Assembly (NCBI GenBank): GCA_001604005.1 | Contig: LVAM01000009.1 | Span: forward strand, 1-56,309 | Length of the DNA stretch: 56,309 nt | DNA from: Clostridiales bacterium Firm_07 | GTDB taxonomy: Bacteria; Bacillota; Clostridia; Oscillospirales; CAG-272 | Direction of reading: 5' to 3' | Part shown: positions 51,737-56,309 of the stretch, piece by piece | Layout of the letters: each line of letters opens with the position of its first letter | Position numbering within the stretch: the stretch's first letter is position 1 | Made by a program: the position numbers and the translations under genes | The notes under the pieces: model-generated | Database searches by the model: none | Told to the model about the DNA's origin: nothing | The model's input: only the letters and a program-made list of their open reading frames with translations

Positions 51737-52549
51737 ATGAAAGACATTCTCACCGCGCCCTTCATGATCGAAATGATCCGCACTGCCACCAACATGTACG
51801 ATCACGGCTGGGACGAGCGCAACGGCGGCAACATCTCCCTGATGCTGGATGAAAACGAAGTGAAGGAGTACCTGGACGCGGAAAAGGTGCTGCGCACCAT
51901 CCCCACGGGCTTCACCGCGCCGGAGCTGGACGGCAAATACTTCCTGGTCACCGGCACCGGCAAATACTTCAAGAACGTGCAGTATGCTCCGGAGGTGAAC
52001 CTGGGCATCGTGCGCCTGAAAGACCATGGCTGTCAGGCCGACCTGCTGTGGGGCTACACTGATGGCGGTCAGTTTACCAGCGAGTTCCCGGCCCATATGA
52101 TGAGCCACGTGGCCCGCTTGAAGGTCGATCCCAAGAACCGCGTCGTGATGCACTGCCATCCGGCGAACCTCCTGGCCATGACCTACGTGCACGACCTGGA
52201 CGAGAAGAAGTTCACCCGCACCCTGTGGCAGATGTGCACGGAATGCATCGTGGTGTTCCCGGAGGGCGTGAACGTGCTGCCCTGGATGCTCTGCGGCACC
52301 AACGAGATCGGCGAAGCCACGGCTGAAAAGATGCTCACCGCCCGCTTGGTGGTCTGGAGCCAGCACGGCATTTACGGCGCGGGCAAGGATCTGGATGAAA
52401 CCTTTGGCCTCATCGAAACCGCTGAAAAGGCCGCGGAGATCTACATGAAGATCGCTCATCTGCCCCTGGTCAACACCATCACGGACGAGCAGATGCACCA
52501 GCTGGAAAATCGCTTCAGCATCAAGGCCCGGGAGGGGTATCTGGACTAA
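51737..52549 (+). CDS. rhaD: Rhamnulose-1-phosphate aldolase
   Basis: 270 residues, class II aldolase of the RhaD/FucA group. Motifs: ERNGGNISL near the N-terminus, FTSEFPAHMMSH with the catalytic Glu, VVMHCHPANLLAM with two zinc His, and WSQHGIYGAG with the third. It splits L-rhamnulose 1-phosphate into DHAP and L-lactaldehyde. AAGGAG before ATG 51737, 12 nt after the isomerase. Last gene of the operon. Confidence 0.95.
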   Translation: MKDILTAPFMIEMIRTATNMYDHGWDERNGGNISLMLDENEVKEYLDAEKVLRTIPTGFTAPELDGKYFLVTGTGKYFKNVQYAPEVNLGIVRLKDHGCQADLLWGYTDGGQFTSEFPAHMMSHVARLKVDPKNRVVMHCHPANLLAMTYVHDLDEKKFTRTLWQMCTECIVVFPEGVNVLPWMLCGTNEIGEATAEKMLTARLVVWSQHGIYGAGKDLDETFGLIETAEKAAEIYMKIAHLPLVNTITDEQMHQLENRFSIKAREGYLD

Positions 52550-52704
52550 CCGGATACGGGCGGATCAGGTTTTCCTGTAAACGAGCAAGAAGAATAATAC
52601 GAGCTAATGGTAACAGGCATGAAGTAGCTGTAGTTGTGAATACAGAGAATCAAAATAATGTGTCCAGAAAAAAGTGGGTCAAAAGTTGGTCACGAGACAA
52701 AATG

Positions 52705-52740
52705 AAAACCCGGATCCGGTAGACGGGATCCGGGGTTTTT
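52705..52740 (+). terminator. Intrinsic terminator after the rhamnose operon
   Basis: AAAACCCGGATCC and GGATCCGGGGTTTTT pair with one bulge around an 8-nt loop (52718-52725) and end in T5. The 155 nt between rhaD and this hairpin hold nothing recognisable. Confidence 0.85.
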
Positions 52741-53055
52741 GGTTACTTTAACGCAGGGAGCGAATTTTGACTTTCGCACCGCAAGCTCAATGGTCGCAAC
52801 TCCCCACCGGGGAGCAAGGAATCGCACGCGCACCGCGGAGTCGTGGTCACGACTCTCACGCACCGCGCGCGGCAGCGCTCCCTTTCGCTTGAGAATAAAT
52901 TTTTCGAAATTTCCGCCGCAGGCGGTCGAAAAATTTATTCCCTGTGATCGTCGCAACCGCTCTGACTTCGTACTTCGCACTCGTCAATCGCGGGCTCCTG
53001 TAACAGGGGTGGCGTTACCTGCTCTGACTTCGCCTGCGGCTTGTCAATCGCAGAC
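52741..53055. repeat. Non-coding region with long palindrome and degenerate tandem units
   Basis: No gene. A 48-bp near-palindrome at 52893-52940 has perfect 15-nt outer arms (GAATAAATTTTTCGA and its inverse) and an inner CCGCC-GCA-GGCGG stem with a 5-nt bulge. Two ~62-bp degenerate units follow, each starting CTCTGACTTCG (52960 and 53022) and ending GTCAATCGC. The region reads directly into repeat copy 2. Open frames across it have no ribosome site. Confidence 0.7.
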
Positions 53056-53298
53056 GCTCACTCCCACTCTATGCAAACTAACGCTTTTAGCTTAATTTTT
53101 GTTTCTCCTGTTCGTTCTCGTGATTCTGATTCTACAGATTATCTGTATTCTCCATGCTCTACGGCCTCAGTTTATCATTTCTTTATCAGCGGGATAAAGA
53201 GGCTGTTTTGCTGTGGACTGCGGGGATTATTCCCCTGGAATCATTATACTCTATCTCTCCCTGCCAAACAAGATACTATTCAGATTATTCAACAGATA
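53056..53298 (+). repeat. Direct repeat copy 2 (~243 bp), right border of the island
   Basis: Gap-free match to 15234-15476. Both internal palindromes persist, with changes that keep most pairing (GGGGAT-T-ATTCCCC here). Unlike copy 1 it has no inverted arm at its left edge, and its right edge runs 14 bases into the lipase gene, supplying its last codons and stop. Confidence 0.92.
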
Positions 53299-54409
53299 AT
53301 TGCACATTACTCACTGCTGCCATCCATGCACCGTAGGTTGCAGGCATGTGCATACAAAGGATCCAACTGGCACAATCTGCAGATTGTATTGTCATCAGCA
53401 ACGGCGCAAAATCATTCTCCACTTGCATCATGTCAGGGATGTTGACCGTTGTTCCGCTTCCCGCGAAAAGATTCTCTCCAAACAGCGTCAGCATAAAATC
53501 ACTGGCAGTTATACCCTTCTCATTTACTGATACTTGACCGGGATGGCTTAATGCGTGTGGGACGGTTGCGCTCGAAGCCGGATCGGGTGCCAGCTCAGCC
53601 ATGGTTCTGACAATCCGCTGCGTCGCGGAAACAGTATCGGACGAGACGGGAAAAGCTCCAAACTGATCCGCTCTGGTGGCATAGGCTGTCTGAGCGGCCT
53701 CCAGGAGGGCTGTGTTTTCCACGGGCAGCTCTATATCGATGCCATAGCGTGAAAAGCCCCACTGTGGAAGCGGCAGGTACGTGACGAGATCAGCAGGATT
53801 GATGATGTTGTAAATGTTACCGTAGGCTTTGTATTCTCCGCGGACCGTGCGAGGCGTGGCGAAGGTATATACGAATACGTTGCTCGCACCGAATCGTTCC
53901 GTCAGTTCAGCTCCCAGGATGTTGGCCACCGCTGCTCCACGGCTGTGCCCTGTTACCAGAAAAGCCGGAGATGAGAGCCCAGACAGGTAATCCGCCTGCG
54001 TCGTCAGAATATCCTCAGCAGCCAGAAAGAAGTTTTCCGCATACGGAAGATCATAGTTTTCTGAGGGCATCAGGTCCATATTCAGCTTCCATTCTCCGCT
54101 GCCGGTGCCGCGGATAGCTATGATTACCTCGGTAGCACCTGTCTCTACCGTACGATCATAGACCGCATAAGTGACGACGTGTCGGCTGTCATTTTCGGAG
54201 CGTTCCGCGTTGAACACACCAACCTGACGGTAGCTACCGATGCTCAGCATGCTTTCCTGCATGGATGGAGTGTAGCACAGCTCAGCGATTTGCAGAGCGT
54301 ACTGTGCCAGTTCCGGATCGTAAACCATGCTGCTCTCAGAAAAATCCGCGCAAGCGCTGAAAGGGACAAGCATCACGCACAGCAAGAGAAGCAGCCGCCC
54401 ATGTTTCAT
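53285..54409 (-). CDS. Class 3 lipase family protein, probably lipid-anchored or secreted
   Basis: 374 residues. Signal sequence HGRLLLLLCVMLVPFSAC, where FSAC could act as a weak lipobox. Lipase class 3 fold: IIAIRGTGSGEWKLNMD (oxyanion region) and nucleophile S156 in VTGHSRGAA; IINPADLVTYLP carries the catalytic Asp. ATG 54409 has AGGTGAG 7 nt before, better placed than for GTG 54421. The last four codons and the stop lie inside repeat copy 2, so the original 3' end may have been replaced. A TATAAT box is upstream. Confidence 0.85.
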   Translation of the reverse strand: MKHGRLLLLLCVMLVPFSACADFSESSMVYDPELAQYALQIAELCYTPSMQESMLSIGSYRQVGVFNAERSENDSRHVVTYAVYDRTVETGATEVIIAIRGTGSGEWKLNMDLMPSENYDLPYAENFFLAAEDILTTQADYLSGLSSPAFLVTGHSRGAAVANILGAELTERFGASNVFVYTFATPRTVRGEYKAYGNIYNIINPADLVTYLPLPQWGFSRYGIDIELPVENTALLEAAQTAYATRADQFGAFPVSSDTVSATQRIVRTMAELAPDPASSATVPHALSHPGQVSVNEKGITASDFMLTLFGENLFAGSGTTVNIPDMMQVENDFAPLLMTIQSADCASWILCMHMPATYGAWMAAVSNVQLSVE

Positions 54410-54437
54410 TTCACAACTCACCTACCTGGTATTATCT

Positions 54438-54443
54438 ATTATA
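54438..54443 (-). promoter_or_regulatory. -10 box of the lipase gene
   Basis: Perfect TATAAT on the minus strand, 29 nt before the start. The -35 is poor (ATAAAG at 17 nt), so control is unclear. It lies in the short gap after degV. Confidence 0.45.
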
Positions 54444-54463
54444 CGAGAAGCCTGTGAAGGCCT

Positions 54464-55327
54464 TTATCGTCCGCGCAGCGCCATGGCGATCGCAAGGGAA
54501 TCACAGCCTACATGGCAGGCGATGGAACAGGAAAGCTCCTGGTATTCGACCTGATATGCCGGAAAAGCCTTCTGCACCCGATCGTTCCATGCGGCGGCGT
54601 CTTCCGCGTTCACAAAGGTTCCGGCCGTGCAGAGCGAGATCTCATCCGGCGGAATATAGCGGAAGCGGTCCTCCAAATCATACTCCATCAGCTTGATCAG
54701 CGTTTTCTGCGTATGTTTTTCACCGCGCACGACGCATTGCGCGTCCAGCTTCCCGCCTCGGATGTTCAGCACCGGCCGTAAATTCAGTGCAGTGGCGAGG
54801 GACGCGCCGGCCGCGGTGATCCGGTTGCTGCGCTTCAGATATTTCAGCGTAGTGACACAGATATAAATGCTGGCATCAAAGGCGCTCTTTTCCAGCACCT
54901 GTTTGATCTCCTCACCGGTTTTTCCCTGCCGGGAGAGATACAGCGCATCATAAACACTGCTCCGTTGAGTCACACTGATCCGGTGATTGTCCGCCACATG
55001 AACCTTTCCGTCGTAATCCTGAGCGAGCATGGCGGCCATTTTGCAGGAGCCGCTGAGCTCACTGCTCATGGGAATGTAGACGATCTCATCCGCGCCTTCC
55101 GCCAGGATGCGATCCCACAGATCGGTTACCTCTCCCGGGGCCGGCTGCGATGTGTGCACGGCCCGATCTGCCCTGAGCGCTTCATACAGCTCCGCATGCG
55201 TAATGTCGATCCCTTCCATGAAGCAGTGATTATCCACAATCACTGGCATCGGCAGCACATAGATACTGTTTTCCCGACCTTCCTGGACCGTGATGCCGCT
55301 GTTGGTATCTGTCATGATCGCGACCAT
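54464..55327 (-). CDS. DegV family fatty acid-binding protein
   Basis: 287 residues, full length. DegV/FakB fold with the conserved TSQPAPGE segment, IPMSSELSGSCKMA, and the C-terminal SIACHVGCDSLAIAM, where most family members have an HxGPGxxG type loop. FakB proteins hold a fatty acid for the kinase FakA; no FakA gene is nearby. GGAAGGAGC before ATG 55327. Likely separate from the lipase, which has its own -10 box, though only 54 nt lie between them. Confidence 0.92.
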   Translation of the reverse strand: MVAIMTDTNSGITVQEGRENSIYVLPMPVIVDNHCFMEGIDITHAELYEALRADRAVHTSQPAPGEVTDLWDRILAEGADEIVYIPMSSELSGSCKMAAMLAQDYDGKVHVADNHRISVTQRSSVYDALYLSRQGKTGEEIKQVLEKSAFDASIYICVTTLKYLKRSNRITAAGASLATALNLRPVLNIRGGKLDAQCVVRGEKHTQKTLIKLMEYDLEDRFRYIPPDEISLCTAGTFVNAEDAAAWNDRVQKAFPAYQVEYQELSCSIACHVGCDSLAIAMALRGR

Positions 55328-55382
55328 GGGATGCTCCTTCCGAAAAGCCGGCGGTGATGCATGGCAGCACGCCGCCGGATGA

Positions 55383-56309
55383 TCATGCCTGTTTCCGCTT
55401 CTTTGCCTGCTTTGCCCGAAGGGCTTCCTCCCGCGCGGCCAGTTTCTCCTTCTTCGCGGCCCATTTTTCCGGACCGCCGCTCTGCTCCCAGAGCTCCTGA
55501 CTGGTTACAGCCCAGCAGTCGGCGGCGGCCTGGCATTTGGCGCAGAGGGTATGCACGTCCTCGGGATGCTGCAGATCGGTGGAATGGGCCCCGGAAGCGT
55601 CCACCATCTCCGCCAGGCGGCCCTGGTTGTCCAGCAGCGGACAGGGGCGGAGCATATTTTCATTGAAGGGCTGGCCCCGGTGATAGGCCATAAACAGCGG
55701 ACTCTGCAAGGCTTCCAGCAGCGTTTTCTCCCGGATGTTGGAATCGCTGTAGTGGATGAAGGCGCAGGGCTCCACATCGCCGTTGGCGTTGATATGCAGA
55801 TAACGCCGTCCGCCGGCAATGCAGCCGTCGGCATACTCGCCGTCGTTCCAGAAGTCCAGGGTGAAGAGCGGCTTCCTGTCCCGCATGGCCCGGACAAAAT
55901 GATACATGTATTCCCGCTGCTCCGCGTTCACCATCAGCTCCGGCACCGCGTCCGCTCCTACAGGCATATAGGTGAACAGCCACATGAACTTCGCACCCAG
56001 CTCGATCAGGCTGTCATAGTAGGCTTCGCTGCCGATCACCTCGACGTTTTTGCTGGTGTAGCAGCAGGACGCTCCGAAGAGCAGTTTCCGCTCCTTCAGC
56101 AGGTTCATGGCCCGGACGACAGCCGCGTAAGTGCCCTTGCCACGGCGGAAATCGGTGGCCTCCTCAAAGCCCTCGATGGAAATGGCCGGCACGAAGTTTT
56201 TGACCCGCAGCATCTCGTCCGCAAAGGCCTCGTCGATCAGCGTGCCGTTGGTGAAGGACAGGAAAGCCGCCTCCGGATGCCGCTCGCACAGGGTGATGAT
56301 GTCCTTCTT
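55383..56309 (-). CDS. Radical SAM/SPASM domain protein, N-terminus beyond window
   Basis: At least 309 codons; the frame is open to the right edge, so the CxxxCxxC cluster for SAM lies outside. Visible parts: a barrel region (FLSFTNGTLIDEAFADEML, AISIEGFEEATDFRRGKGTY) and a C-terminal SPASM-like cysteine set (DGCIAGGRRYLHINANGDVEPCAFIHYSD, RPCPLLDN, CAKCQAAADCW) expected to bind one or two extra iron-sulfur clusters. The tail is very rich in Lys and Ala. An internal ATG at 56213 is not the start. Activity unknown; no peptide substrate gene is visible beside it. Confidence 0.85.
   Translation of the reverse strand, partial: KKDIITLCERHPEAAFLSFTNGTLIDEAFADEMLRVKNFVPAISIEGFEEATDFRRGKGTYAAVVRAMNLLKERKLLFGASCCYTSKNVEVIGSEAYYDSLIELGAKFMWLFTYMPVGADAVPELMVNAEQREYMYHFVRAMRDRKPLFTLDFWNDGEYADGCIAGGRRYLHINANGDVEPCAFIHYSDSNIREKTLLEALQSPLFMAYHRGQPFNENMLRPCPLLDNQGRLAEMVDASGAHSTDLQHPEDVHTLCAKCQAAADCWAVTSQELWEQSGGPEKWAAKKEKLAAREEALRAKQAKKRKQA

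Noticed and set aside
52690-52980. 96-codon leftward open frame after the rhamnose operon
   Set aside because: It runs through the rho-independent hairpin and the long palindrome, lacks a ribosome site, and has a low-complexity composition.
15234-53298. Integrative conjugative element or prophage
   Set aside because: The region between the repeats has no integrase, relaxase, replication or phage gene; repeats alone do not show it.

Overview
The window looks like chromosome of an anaerobic, low-oxygen-adapted Firmicute (Clostridia). Grounds are AGGAGG-type ribosome binding sites throughout, a CD3324-family protein, a YesL/YesM/YesN-type sugar control system, LplB/YtcP-type sugar permeases without an ATPase, and a large set of plant-glycan enzymes. 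GC content by eye is in the high 50s percent. A gut or rumen fibre-degrading clostridium is the natural reading; the genus cannot be fixed from the sequence alone.

Left flank (1-15.1 kb) holds housekeeping and small accessory genes: a truncated mannitol dehydrogenase/fructuronate reductase, a MarR-flavin reductase pair with a clear autoregulatory promoter, an L,D-transpeptidase-pepT pair, a MATE-SDR-gamma-glutamyltransferase run, a TetM/EF-G-like GTPase, tex, a CD3324-ParB-like fusion protein and a small P-loop kinase.

The centre (15.5-52.5 kb) is one carbohydrate-utilisation island. It is bracketed by two directly repeated ~243-bp copies (about 94% identical) of a non-coding sequence at 15234-15476 and 53056-53298. 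It encodes three GH78-type rhamnosidases, two GH3, one GH1, two GH2 (one fused to an esterase), a GH43-like enzyme, a DUF5060/DUF5605-type enzyme, an SGNH esterase, a large putative alpha/beta-hydrolase, a sugar-binding protein plus two permeases, a YesM/YesN two-component pair, a YesL-like protein, a MATE exporter, a secreted protein of unknown function, and an L-rhamnose breakdown operon (kinase, isomerase of the fucose/arabinose isomerase fold, aldolase). No glycosidase here has a signal peptide, so the design is import first, digest inside.

The island appears to be a single regulon. Four promoters at three places carry two tandem TGTCGGAT half-sites exactly 21 bp apart, with a -10 box exactly 31 nt after the second TGTCGG core. 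They drive (i) leftward MATE-GH3-GH1-GH78, (ii) rightward YesL-GH78-alpha/beta-hydrolase, (iii) the ABC importer and (iv) the secreted protein followed by the long GH-rhamnose operon. The AraC-type response regulator encoded in the middle is the obvious candidate binder; its own kinase-regulator operon has a plain promoter without the motif. Working model: a rhamnose-containing, probably acylated, plant oligosaccharide or glycoside is sensed by the kinase, imported, de-esterified and deglycosylated in the cytoplasm; rhamnose goes to lactaldehyde and DHAP, and the MATE pump may expel a released aglycone.

Right flank (53.3-56.3 kb): a class 3 lipase whose last codons lie inside the repeat, a DegV protein and a truncated radical SAM/SPASM protein. 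No rRNA, tRNA, CRISPR array, integrase or transposase gene was seen.
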